Source: Flavobacterium johnsoniae | Lineage (GTDB): Bacteria > Bacteroidota > Bacteroidia > Flavobacteriales > Flavobacteriaceae | Length of the DNA: 64,000 bases | NCBI RefSeq assembly: GCF_030388325.1 | Contig: NZ_CP103794.1 | Coordinates: 4,774,001 to 4,838,000, forward strand | Reading direction: 5' to 3' | In this document: one piece after another, positions 26,300 to 34,637 of the stretch | Layout: each line of letters starts with the position of its first letter | Position numbering within the stretch: the first letter of the stretch is position 1 | Program-made: the position numbers and the translations under genes | The notes under the pieces: generated by a model | Databases searched by the model: none | Told to the model about the DNA's origin: nothing | The model's input: the letters and a program-made list of their open reading frames with translations, nothing else

Positions 26300-27463
26300 T
26301 TATTCTTTTCTTTTATTGAAAATAAGATAAAACAGAAACAACAAAATCCAAACTACAGCAATTACGATAAAATAGATTCCGATAATATTGGGATGCAGAT
26401 AATTCGGCTCGTAGAATAATTTGTCTAAAGTGGTAATTTTTTCTATAAGCGCTTTTCTATCAAAATTATTTCTAATTCCGTTTAATGGTTCATCATTTTT
26501 ATCTCTGTAATGATAAACATCTTGCGTTAATTGTTTCGGGACAAGATTTGTCTCTATATTGTATTTTTTAAGAATCGTATCCAATCTTTGAAACTCGTAT
26601 GTTAAAGAATCTTTCTTCGATTTATAAAGCAAATTATAACGGTCAATTGCCGCTTGACGTTTCTGTTTATTAATCGAATCTCCTTTTACAGCACTAAATA
26701 GCGAATTATTTTCTAAGAAAATGCAAATATCTTCATCATGTTCTGGATGCACAGGAACACTTTTGAAAACAATTTCGGTGCTATCATTAATTTCTCTTTT
26801 CAAAATAATTCGTTTGTATAATTCTTCTTTATCAAAACCTAAAATATCCAGAATACTGTCTGCTTTATTGGTTGTTTTATCAAAAGTACTTGCCAGAGCT
26901 TTTATGGTATCGATACTATAATAAGTAGTTTCTGTAATAGGATATTCGCCAGCCGAAATGGTATCTTCTTGTTTAATTACAGGATAAGGTTTTGGATATA
27001 AAATATTCTCATAATTAAACAATTTCTCCGAAGTGTACGAAGTGTAACCATACAAAAACGGATTTAAAACATTCAACAGTTTTTTATCTTTATTAAAATC
27101 TTTTTCAGGTAATTCTGTTTTCAGTTTCGCATTCATTCCGAAACTGTAACTGATAAAAAATGAAAAAGTCAAAAAAGAAATTAATAGCAAACAAGTTGCG
27201 ATTTTTAGCAAATTTCCACCTTTATAACTTTCTCTAGAATGATTTTTAACCAAAAAAATCAGAAAGAATAACAAAAACAATCCGCTTACAAAGAAATGCG
27301 AAATCGAAACGTCATCGTAAAATTTAAATCTGTAGAATTCGGTATAAATATTTATTTTCCCTAAACCTTTAAAAGTCAAATAACCGTACAGAAAATAAAC
27401 TAAATGAATTAAGGCTAATACAATAACAGATTTTACGAAGTAACGTTTTAGGTTTTTAGTCAT
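26300..27463 (-). CDS. Unrecognised membrane protein with large middle domain
   Basis: 387 residues. Three hydrophobic segments lie in the first about 110 residues, one near the C-terminus (IIGIYFIVIAVVWILLFLFYLIF), with about 240 polar residues in between that are probably periplasmic and helical at their end. I do not recognise the family. Conserved-looking stretches are SIDTIKALASTFD and PNYLHPNIIGIYF. It is convergent with the DUF6526-like gene. Confidence 0.7.
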   Translation of the reverse strand: MTKNLKRYFVKSVIVLALIHLVYFLYGYLTFKGLGKINIYTEFYRFKFYDDVSISHFFVSGLFLLFFLIFLVKNHSRESYKGGNLLKIATCLLLISFLTFSFFISYSFGMNAKLKTELPEKDFNKDKKLLNVLNPFLYGYTSYTSEKLFNYENILYPKPYPVIKQEDTISAGEYPITETTYYSIDTIKALASTFDKTTNKADSILDILGFDKEELYKRIILKREINDSTEIVFKSVPVHPEHDEDICIFLENNSLFSAVKGDSINKQKRQAAIDRYNLLYKSKKDSLTYEFQRLDTILKKYNIETNLVPKQLTQDVYHYRDKNDEPLNGIRNNFDRKALIEKITTLDKLFYEPNYLHPNIIGIYFIVIAVVWILLFLFYLIFNKRKE

Positions 27464-27514
27464 GGAAAAAGGTTGTAAGTTGCTAAGATTCTAAGGTACT
27501 AAGTTTTTTTTAAA

Positions 27515-27660
27515 GTGACAAAGATTCAAAGGTTCAAAGGAACAAAGGTTTAGCCGTTGTTCAATAAAAAACAAAAAAAAAGACGCACAATAATGCGTCT
27601 CTTCAAAACCTTTGTCCCTTTGAACCTCTGAACCTCTGAACCTCTGAACCTCTGAACCTT
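27515..27660. repeat. GAACCTCTG/GAACCTTTG tandem repeats
   Basis: From 27515 copies of caaaggttcaaagg, and at about 27613-27660 five near-identical tandem units of the ten-base tgaacctctg/tgaaccttt type that end exactly at the stop codon of the MATE gene. The region also contains the terminator described separately. Confidence 0.85.
27571..27600 (-). terminator. Rho-independent terminator after MATE gene
   Basis: Stem agacgca/tgcgtct (27581-27587 with 27594-27600); on the minus strand it is followed by about nine T. It lies 60 bases beyond the MATE stop codon. Confidence 0.75.
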
Positions 27661-29078
27661 TACTTAACCTCAAACCCTTCTTTCACAATTTCCTTTTCAA
27701 CTTTATCAATCAACTTATTGGTTTTGCCTGTTAATCTTTCTTTTTTCCAATCTCCTTTTACATACAAAGCCAAAGTAATTAAAGCCGTTAGAACCGACGC
27801 AATCGGGAAAGCCCACCAAATTCCTATTTTACCTAAAGAAGTATTATGAGATAAGATAAAAGCAAGCGGAAACTGAATTACCCATTGCGAAACTAAAGTC
27901 AGAATCATAGGTAATTTTGTATTTCCAACTGCACGGAAAACGCCTGTTAAACAAAGTTGTAAACCTAAAAATCCCCAAGAAAGGCAAGTGATTCTTAATA
28001 ATTCTGTTCCGCCTTCAATAACTGCCTGATCGTTTGGAACGAAGAACGCAATTAAATAAGGAGCGAAAATAAAAGCAATCACGCCAAGTCCCGTCAATAA
28101 TCCGAAACCTAAATAAGCGCCTAATTTTGCAATTTCACCCGCACGGTCAATGTTTCCCGCGCCAATATTTTGACCAACCAAAGTTGCGATTGCCATCGAT
28201 AAACCTAAAGCCGGAATTAAAATCAATTGAATTAAATTTGATCCTGCACCGTAAGAAGCAACGGTTAATGTTCCAAAACGTACAATTAAAAAAGTAATCG
28301 CCATCATTCCTAACGCTCTCATTGACTGCTCGATGGAAGAAGGGAATCCGATTTGAAAGGCTTTCTTAATATGTTTATAATCTGGTTTAAAATCTTGAAT
28401 GCGAAGATGAATTCCGTGTTTTCCACGAAACAAGATTGCAAATCCGATTACAATTGCCAAAAGCTGTGTAAACAAAGTTGCCAAAGCTGCACCTTTTACA
28501 CCCATTGCAGGAATAAAATTCCAACCGTAAATAAATAACGGATCTAGAGCAAAATTCAGAATAACGGTTCCTAAAACTATATAAACAGGTAAAGTAACAC
28601 GTCCAACTCCACGCATAATGGACTGAAAAATCATAAATCCGAAACTAAAAACAAGTCCTATAAACGCTACGCGCATAAATCCTAAAGCATCAACATAAAC
28701 TTGTGGCGTTACTTTTAACAGATATAAAAAATACGGACTCAAAATATATCCAATTATTGACAGTACAATCGAAACGATAATGACCATTGATAATGTTTGC
28801 GCCGCCACATGATTGACCATTTCCTGATTTCCAGCACCAAAATACTGAGCAATCAAAATTGATCCTGCAATGGCTAGTCCAGTTCCTAAAGCAATGGTTA
28901 AAAATATTACGGGAGTACTTATTGAAACTGCTGCAACGGCATCTCCGCCCAATCGGCCAACCCAAAAAGCATCAACCAACTGATATGCAGCTTGTAATAA
29001 ATTGGCAATCATAATCGGAACTGCCAATTTTAATAATGAAGAAAGAATTGGTCCTTCTAGTAATTCATTTTTTTTCAT
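27660..29078 (-). CDS. MATE-family multidrug/Na+ antiporter
   Basis: 472 residues, twelve TM segments. It starts MKKNELLEGPILSSLLKLAVPIMIANLLQAAYQLVDAFWVGRLG, split over TM1-TM2, the classical MATE entrance (Q-x-x-Y-x-x-V-D); the corresponding motif in the second half is GSNLIQLILIPALGLSMAIATLVGQNIGAG. By family knowledge it exports cationic drugs in exchange for protons or sodium. A MarR gene lies directly upstream in the same direction, with a shared type of palindrome in front of both genes. Confidence 0.92.
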   Translation of the reverse strand: MKKNELLEGPILSSLLKLAVPIMIANLLQAAYQLVDAFWVGRLGGDAVAAVSISTPVIFLTIALGTGLAIAGSILIAQYFGAGNQEMVNHVAAQTLSMVIIVSIVLSIIGYILSPYFLYLLKVTPQVYVDALGFMRVAFIGLVFSFGFMIFQSIMRGVGRVTLPVYIVLGTVILNFALDPLFIYGWNFIPAMGVKGAALATLFTQLLAIVIGFAILFRGKHGIHLRIQDFKPDYKHIKKAFQIGFPSSIEQSMRALGMMAITFLIVRFGTLTVASYGAGSNLIQLILIPALGLSMAIATLVGQNIGAGNIDRAGEIAKLGAYLGFGLLTGLGVIAFIFAPYLIAFFVPNDQAVIEGGTELLRITCLSWGFLGLQLCLTGVFRAVGNTKLPMILTLVSQWVIQFPLAFILSHNTSLGKIGIWWAFPIASVLTALITLALYVKGDWKKERLTGKTNKLIDKVEKEIVKEGFEVK

Positions 29079-29102
29079 TTATTCGAAATAACATTAAAAA
29101 AT

Positions 29103-29120
29103 AAGTTGATATATCAACTT
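29103..29120. promoter_or_regulatory. MarR operator-like palindrome before MATE gene
   Basis: AAGTTGATATATCAACTT is an 18-base perfect palindrome, 25 bases before the MATE start and just after the MarR stop codon. A related site (AGTTGACATGTCA on the minus strand) lies in the marR promoter. Confidence 0.7.
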
Positions 29121-29137
29121 TTAAAGTTTAAAAAAAT

Positions 29138-29614
29138 TTAAAGTGTTTCTAGTTTATCTGCGTATGATTTTACAATACCCAAAGCTTCAATTCTTTCTTT
29201 TGGAGAAAAAACAGACATTACCTCATCTTCAGCTCTTTTCATAAGAGAACGAATTTCTTTTGCCATTGTAAAACCTTCATCAGTAAGACTTACGATATTT
29301 TTTCGTTTATCGATTTTATCTTTTACAACTTCAACTAAATTCTTTTTTTCGAGAGCTGTAATACTTCTCAAGATAGAAGATTTGTCGCGCATTGTCTTGT
29401 CTGACAATTCTCTCTGCGAAAATCCTCTGTGACGTAAAATCATAAGTAATGGCAATTGTTCAAGCTGCAACGTAATTCCTGATTCTGTCATCAGCGCATT
29501 TGTTCTTCTAAAAATTGCCCTTTTCATACGATGAATTTGAAAAAAGAAGCTATCAGCTATTTCTTCTTTCCAAAAGTTTAAAGCATTTTCTTGATCTGCA
29601 TTTATATTTTCCAT
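29138..29614 (-). CDS. MarR-family regulator of the MATE exporter
   Basis: 158 residues. Winged helix around residues 60-120: GFSQRELSDKTMRDKSSILRSITALEKKNLVEVVKDKIDKRKN, split over recognition helix and wing. It is followed by a dimerising helix. The MATE gene starts 60 bases downstream. Palindromes of the same type lie in front of both genes, so the inference is autoregulation plus repression of the exporter. The -7 element leaves only four bases before the ATG, suggesting a nearly leaderless mRNA. Confidence 0.9.
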   Translation of the reverse strand: MENINADQENALNFWKEEIADSFFFQIHRMKRAIFRRTNALMTESGITLQLEQLPLLMILRHRGFSQRELSDKTMRDKSSILRSITALEKKNLVEVVKDKIDKRKNIVSLTDEGFTMAKEIRSLMKRAEDEVMSVFSPKERIEALGIVKSYADKLETL

Positions 29615-29618
29615 GATG

Positions 29619-29646
29619 CAAATTTACAAAAAAGGATGACATGTCA
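29619..29646 (-). promoter_or_regulatory. marR promoter with operator-like palindrome
   Basis: On the minus strand TAAATTTG (29626-29619) matches TANNTTTG; the palindrome TGACATGTCA (29637-29646) lies just upstream, between the -33 and -7 positions. It shares the half-site AGTTGA with the palindrome in front of the MATE gene. Confidence 0.6.
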
Positions 29647-29784
29647 ACTATTTTTTAAAAATTAATCATTTAACTGATATTCAATTGTTTCAATCAAATA
29701 ATTCGACTCAAAAAAGAAATTTGAACGATTATTTTTACTAACTTTATTGTTAAAATTTTCCTAATCAAATAAAAAATAAAGCTG

Positions 29785-30699
29785 ATGAAAAAACTATTTA
29801 TTTTTTTGGTAATGACGCTCTTTTGGATTCCAGTAAATGCTCAAACATTTGCAGAGAACACTTCAATTGAAAGTTTAACAACTGTTAAATCCGAAAGTGA
29901 AAATTTTCAGGATAATTACGCTGACGATCTTCCTTGGCATGCTAGAAGATTTAAAGTGACGGCTGGCGCTTTTTTTCCTATTAATAATACAGAAGTTAAA
30001 GTGGGTAGTAATAATGGTGAATTTGGAAATATAATTGATTTTGAGAAAGATCTTGGCTTTAATAAAAGTACGACTTCTTTTTTCGGAACTTTTGAATGGA
30101 GAATTTCCCGAAGATCTAGACTTGGCGCTGAGTATTATTATTTAAGCAGAAATTCTACAAAAACACTTCAGAAAGAAATTGAATTTCGCGATCATGTTTA
30201 TCCTGTAAATGCTACTGTTTATGCTTTTATGGACAATCATATAGGAAGAATTACTTACGGTTATGCATTTGTCTCAAAACCAAAATATGAAATCGGGGCT
30301 CTTATTGGCGCGCACGTTCTTTTTGGCGACGTCGGAATAGGATTGGCTGGCGAAACGGCAAATTTAGAGGTTAAAGATAATTTTGGCTTTACTGCTCCTC
30401 TACCCGATATTGGAGTTTGGGGAGAATTTGTCTTAGGAAGAAAAGTTGGTCTTTATGCTAACTTCAATTATTTTGCAATTAAAATCAACGACTTTGACGG
30501 AAGATTGTTGAGTTACAATTTATCAATTTTGTATAATGTCTATCAAAATTTTAGTCTTACCGCTGGTTATACTGGCCTAAATATCAGAGTTGATATGGAA
30601 AAAGAAAGACTAAATGGATTCTTTAAATGGGGATATAATGGCCCAACTTTAACCGCAACTTATAGTTTTGGAAATCATGTGAAGCTTTATAAACATTGA
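29785..30699 (+). CDS. Secreted outer-membrane beta-barrel protein
   Basis: 304 residues with a signal peptide (MKKLFIFLVMTLFWIPVNAQ). Downstream of about residue 55 it alternates polar and hydrophobic residues with many aromatics (FFGTFEWRISRRSRLGAEYYYLSRN, FGDVGIGLAGE, YNVYQNFSLTAGYTGLNIRV) and ends in TLTATYSFG plus a short tail, as in eight- to ten-stranded outer-membrane barrels. The ligand or role is unknown. It is divergent from marR; a nested palindrome and a terminator for the opposite operon follow. Confidence 0.75.
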   Translation: MKKLFIFLVMTLFWIPVNAQTFAENTSIESLTTVKSESENFQDNYADDLPWHARRFKVTAGAFFPINNTEVKVGSNNGEFGNIIDFEKDLGFNKSTTSFFGTFEWRISRRSRLGAEYYYLSRNSTKTLQKEIEFRDHVYPVNATVYAFMDNHIGRITYGYAFVSKPKYEIGALIGAHVLFGDVGIGLAGETANLEVKDNFGFTAPLPDIGVWGEFVLGRKVGLYANFNYFAIKINDFDGRLLSYNLSILYNVYQNFSLTAGYTGLNIRVDMEKERLNGFFKWGYNGPTLTATYSFGNHVKLYKH

Positions 30700-30759
30700 T
30701 TTTGAGCTTCTAAGGTTCTGAGTTGCTAAGGTGCTAAGTTTTAAAATTGGAATCTTTTT

Positions 30760-30903
30760 TTAACGCAAAGAGCGCTAAGATTTTTTGATAAGCGAGTTTT
30801 ATAAAAACGCTAAGTTCGCAAAGCTTTGTGTAGAAAAAAGCTTTGCGAACTTAGCGTTTTGTATTCGTAATCTATTAAAAAATCTTAGCGCTCTTTGCGT
30901 TAA
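30760..30903. repeat. Nested double palindrome (27-bp outer, 24-bp inner arms)
   Basis: Outer arms 30760-30786 and 30877-30903 are perfectly complementary over 27 bases (beginning ttaacgcaaagagcgctaag). Inner arms 30804-30827 and 30837-30860 are perfect over 24 bases. A diverged relative is at 51724-51850. A GGTTCTGAGTTGCTAAG-type repeat precedes it (30706-30740). Confidence 0.9.
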
Positions 30904-30949
30904 AATTAAGTTCAAAGTTAAGAAAACCTGAAACTTGAAACTTGAAACA

Positions 30950-30992
30950 AAAAATAAAAAAACAAACCCGATAGCTGCTCAGCTATCGGGTT
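30950..30992 (-). terminator. Terminator of the PUL operon
   Basis: Perfect 12-bp stem (30965-30976 with 30981-30992, loop gctc). On the minus strand it is followed by a T-rich stretch. It lies 46 bases after the GH97 stop codon. Confidence 0.88.
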
Positions 30993-31037
30993 CACTTCCA
31001 AACTTAAACTTACTTAACTCAAAATAAACTAACTAAT

Positions 31038-33056
31038 TTATTTTTCTTTTGGAGTGAATTTTATAGCTGTTCCTCCTCCAGCTGCCAACTTAATGTTTAA
31101 CACGGTTTTGCTGTTTACTGTTTGTTTAGAGATTGTAACCGGATACGGATTTGTTTTGTAATTTGCACCTGCTCCGTCTGCATATATTTCTGCTTCGTAT
31201 TGTTTATTTTTATCCAAGAATGAAAGCGCAACTTTTAAATCTCTCGCATTTCTATTTGTAATAGATCCTAAATACCAGTTTTTTTCATCCCAATCTTTAC
31301 GGGCAATTGTAGTATATTCTCCAATTTTTGAGTCTAAAACTTTGGTATCAGACCAAGTGCAAGGCACGTCTTTTACAAACTGAAACTCTGGTTTTCCTTC
31401 ATAATTTTCTGGTAAGTCTGAAGCCATTTGCAACGGACTGAAAATAATAACATACAACGCCAATTGATTTGCCAAAGTTGTCTGTACTTTTGCTCCAGAA
31501 GGCGTTTTATAATCAAAATTGAAGTTTCCTGGAGTATAATCAAATGGTCCAGAAAGCATTCTTGTAAAAGGAAGCGTTGTTAAATGTTCTGGAGTATTTC
31601 CTCCATCTACAGACCATGCATTGTATTCTTGTCCGCGTCCGCCTTCTTGAGACATGAAGTTTGGATAAGTACGCTGCAAACCAGTTCCTTTCATTGGTTC
31701 GTGATTGTCAATCATAATATGATATTTGGCCGCCGTTTCGATTACTTTTCTGTAATGACGCGCTCCGTATTGGCTATCATGCCATTCTTTTTTATCTAAA
31801 AATTTGTTTACATAACCCGTTTTAACCGAATTGACACCCATTTTTTGATACAATTTGAAAGCATCTTCCAATTGATTTTCGTAGTTTTTGGTTGCTCCAG
31901 CAGTTTCATGATGTCCGATTAAACGAACATTTTTAACGGCAGCATATTTTGTAATTTCTTCTAGATTAAAATCTGGATAAGCTTTTACAAAACTAAACGC
32001 AGAACCGTCTGCCGTCCAGTCGCCGTCCCAGCCTTCGTTCCAACCTTCTACCAAAACTCCGTCAAAACCATTTTTTGCTGCAAAGTCGATATATTCTTTC
32101 GTATTTTTTGTAGTTGCACCATGTTTTGGTCCTTGTCCCCAAGTATATTTTTCTAAGTGCATTCCCCACCAAATTCCGATATATTTCGAAGGCGTTATCC
32201 AAGATAAATCTTCAATTTTTGACGGCTCGTTTAGATTCAGCATAATGGTTGAAGTTGCCACTTCTCCAGGATTTTTGCCCACAACAATAGTTCTCCAAGG
32301 CGTTTTAAATGGCGTTTCTGCATATACTTTTACACCATCAGCCCAAGGCACTAAATCGCTTTTGTATTGTTTGTCTGAAGTTTTTAATAAAGTCATAGAA
32401 GCAAAATCTGTTAAATTAGCTTCGTGAATCGCTACATACAATTTGTCTTTTGTTTCGAAAGTTGCGGGCGTATTAATGGTATCCGTTTTACTCATTAATG
32501 TTTTGCGATAAGTACTTTCGTAATAGCTATTTTCTCTGTGAACCGGAATCCACCAAACTTCATTATTATCTTTAAAAGTAAATTGCGTTATTTCATTAGA
32601 GATTTTGACTTTTCCTAAATGTGACTGTTTTGGAAATTCATATCGAAAACCTACGCCATCATCAAAAACCCTGAAAACAATATCTACCAAGCGCTCCTCG
32701 CCTTTTGCTTCTTTTAAATGAACAATCAATTCGTTATGATGATCTCTCACTTTTTTGAATTCGCCCCAAGGTTGTTCCCAAGTTTCGTCTGCCGATTTTT
32801 CTTCAGTAGAAACCACTTCAAAACCGTCTGTCATTTTGGCTAAACCTTGAAATTCAAACCCCATAAGAGAAGGCTCAATAACCGATTTTCCGTTAGAAGA
32901 AAAACTATATTGCGGCTGTCCAGTTGGTGTTAATTCAAAAGTTAATTCAGAGATTTTTTCTGGAGAACTGATTTTATACGTTTTTTTAGTACTGCATGCC
33001 AGCATTACTATTGATGCCAGCGCCATTATACAGTATCTATATTTTCTGTTTTTCAT
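31038..33056 (-). CDS. GH97 alpha-glucosidase (SusB-like) lipoprotein
   Basis: 672 residues with a lipoprotein signal (MALASIVMLAC). N-terminal beta-sandwich, central (beta/alpha)8 barrel starting around IGIWWGMHLEKYTWGQGPKHG, short C-terminal beta domain. The barrel carries SVKTGYVNKF around residue 410, where retaining alpha-galactosidase members have a catalytic Asp, followed by IDNHEPMKGTGLQRTYPNF and SQEGGRGQEYNAW. This is the pattern of the inverting, SusB-type alpha-glucosidases. It probably releases glucose from alpha-glucan oligosaccharides at the periplasmic or cell surface membrane. It is the last gene of the PUL, 25 bases after the GH71/99-like gene. Confidence 0.9.
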   Translation of the reverse strand: MKNRKYRYCIMALASIVMLACSTKKTYKISSPEKISELTFELTPTGQPQYSFSSNGKSVIEPSLMGFEFQGLAKMTDGFEVVSTEEKSADETWEQPWGEFKKVRDHHNELIVHLKEAKGEERLVDIVFRVFDDGVGFRYEFPKQSHLGKVKISNEITQFTFKDNNEVWWIPVHRENSYYESTYRKTLMSKTDTINTPATFETKDKLYVAIHEANLTDFASMTLLKTSDKQYKSDLVPWADGVKVYAETPFKTPWRTIVVGKNPGEVATSTIMLNLNEPSKIEDLSWITPSKYIGIWWGMHLEKYTWGQGPKHGATTKNTKEYIDFAAKNGFDGVLVEGWNEGWDGDWTADGSAFSFVKAYPDFNLEEITKYAAVKNVRLIGHHETAGATKNYENQLEDAFKLYQKMGVNSVKTGYVNKFLDKKEWHDSQYGARHYRKVIETAAKYHIMIDNHEPMKGTGLQRTYPNFMSQEGGRGQEYNAWSVDGGNTPEHLTTLPFTRMLSGPFDYTPGNFNFDYKTPSGAKVQTTLANQLALYVIIFSPLQMASDLPENYEGKPEFQFVKDVPCTWSDTKVLDSKIGEYTTIARKDWDEKNWYLGSITNRNARDLKVALSFLDKNKQYEAEIYADGAGANYKTNPYPVTISKQTVNSKTVLNIKLAAGGGTAIKFTPKEK

Positions 33057-33081
33057 TATTTAAATTGTATTAATTACAGCT

Positions 33082-34326
33082 CTATTTTATTTCGCTCATT
33101 ATTTGTTTTGCTTTTGCAGGCTGCATCGAAACAAAGTAATTAAACGCTTGATTGAGTTTTTTCTGGGCATCAGCATTTCCTTTTTTCTGCACTCGCAAAT
33201 CATACAATTTGCTGATATCTGGAAATATGTTTTCGGTGTTTTTTACTCCAGCAAAAGTTTTTATTTTTTCAATGAAAGAATAACCAAATTCAGCAGTTGG
33301 CTCAATCATGGTTCCTTCTCCGAAGTCATTCCACGTGATTAATTGCAAATAATTGACATTGGCATTTTTGGCAAGTGTAAGCGTTTCATCAAGCGTCGCT
33401 CCATTTTTATGATCGATTGTCCAACCAATTGCAGCTCCGCCTCCACCTTCAGCATAAAAATCTTTAAAACCCGGATAAGCACTTCCCATTGCAACACCTA
33501 ATTTAGGTTTGGTATTCGTATAAAAATTAGTCAAGAAACTGTTGTCTTTATATACCCATGCATACTCGCCAGAAGCGTTGTCTCCAGCTTTTACAGAATG
33601 ATCCCAAAGCGTTAGAAAAGTCGGTTTCGTTGTTAATGTATTAAACACATTGGTCCATTCTGCAGGCGTTTGCAAAACAATTGGTCCAAAATTCATTAGA
33701 AGTGGTTTGCCATTAATTTTGATATAATTAGCATCAGTAAAATAATTATTTTGTACATAAGCTAAATCTGTTTTTGCAGCGCTTGTTACCGAAATGGCTT
33801 TTCCAGCATTGACAACATTGGTTAAAAATCGATCTTCATACACGATAGCATATTCTAAACCTACTTTGTCCAACATTTCAATTAACTGATCTGTATTTTC
33901 TTTGACCATTCTATAATCATTAACATCGTAAGTGCCGTACCAATCGATTAGAATTCCATCAATTCCTGAATATTTCATCAACAATAAATGATTTTCTATC
34001 ACATTTTTATCGCCTGAGTGATAAGGTCCAATCAGCGGATAATAATATGATGCGATTTCTCTTCGGCCGTTTGCGCCTACATTATTCGGTTTTTTATTTG
34101 CCATTGTCCAGTGATATCCCCATTTTTTATCGGCACTGCTTTCGTTGGTTTCAAACCACGGCATATAGTGCATATAAATTTTGGTGCTGTTGGTTTTCTC
34201 AATCGCAACAGGTGCTGTTTTTTCTGGTTCTGTAGGTTTATCTGAACTTTTGTCATCGCTGCTGCAGCCAGCAACCATCACAATGCTCATTAAACCCAAA
34301 ACCATTGATGTGATATATCTTTTCAT
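33082..34326 (-). CDS. GH71/GH99-like glycoside hydrolase lipoprotein
   Basis: 414 residues; signal with lipobox VAGC followed by a Ser/Asp/Lys/Thr/Pro linker. The barrel begins KIYMHYMPWFET and has GIDGILIDWYGTYD near residue 125, YAIVYEDRF, and later IGWTIDHKNGATLDE and YLQLITWNDFGEGTMIEPT. These motifs are typical of GH71/GH99-type proteins (alpha-1,3-glucanases; endo-alpha-mannosidases). Which activity applies cannot be told from sequence alone. Encoded between SusD and GH97, but 311 bases after susD with a hairpin and repeat in between. Confidence 0.8.
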   Translation of the reverse strand: MKRYITSMVLGLMSIVMVAGCSSDDKSSDKPTEPEKTAPVAIEKTNSTKIYMHYMPWFETNESSADKKWGYHWTMANKKPNNVGANGRREIASYYYPLIGPYHSGDKNVIENHLLLMKYSGIDGILIDWYGTYDVNDYRMVKENTDQLIEMLDKVGLEYAIVYEDRFLTNVVNAGKAISVTSAAKTDLAYVQNNYFTDANYIKINGKPLLMNFGPIVLQTPAEWTNVFNTLTTKPTFLTLWDHSVKAGDNASGEYAWVYKDNSFLTNFYTNTKPKLGVAMGSAYPGFKDFYAEGGGGAAIGWTIDHKNGATLDETLTLAKNANVNYLQLITWNDFGEGTMIEPTAEFGYSFIEKIKTFAGVKNTENIFPDISKLYDLRVQKKGNADAQKKLNQAFNYFVSMQPAKAKQIMSEIK

Positions 34327-34386
34327 ATTGTTGTTTAATTTATTTTGGAACTAACGTAATAAGATCATTTTTTTAAGTTTTAGAAA

Positions 34387-34545
34387 TAGTCCCAGAGGGA
34401 CGAAATATTTATAGAAAAGCATTTAGCCCAATAAAAGAACTCCAGCTGGGTGAAATATTTATTGATCTTTACGTGTCACTCCTCCGGAGCTTTATTTGCA
34501 CTATCAAATTATTCTATAAATATTTAGCTCCTCCGGAGCTGTTCT
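34387..34545. repeat. GAAATATTTATAGAAA / CTCCGGAGC dispersed repeat, PUL copy
   Basis: It begins with 32 bases (tagtcccagagggacg... to 34418) whose exact reverse complement is at 43088-43119. The rest holds ccagctggg, ctccggagct and gaaatatttat copies in alternation. It fills the gap between susD and the GH71/99-like gene together with a terminator-like hairpin. Confidence 0.75.
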
Positions 34546-34588
34546 TTCTTTTGTAACTGAAATATATCTTTAGTAAATTCTTAAAAAC

Positions 34589-34629
34589 ATGTCAGCCTTC
34601 CACGACTAACCAACATGGAAGACTGACAT
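34589..34629 (-). terminator. Hairpin after susD
   Basis: Fourteen-base arms (34589-34602 with 34616-34629, one G-U pair) immediately after the SusD stop codon; on the minus strand a short T-run follows. It may reduce read-through from susCD into the glycoside hydrolase genes. Confidence 0.7.
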
Positions 34630-34637
34630 TCATAAAC

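Noticed and set aside
27660..29646. Marking MarR and MATE genes as one simple operon
   Set aside because: An 18-base palindrome between them points to separate control of the MATE gene; co-transcription is possible but not shown.
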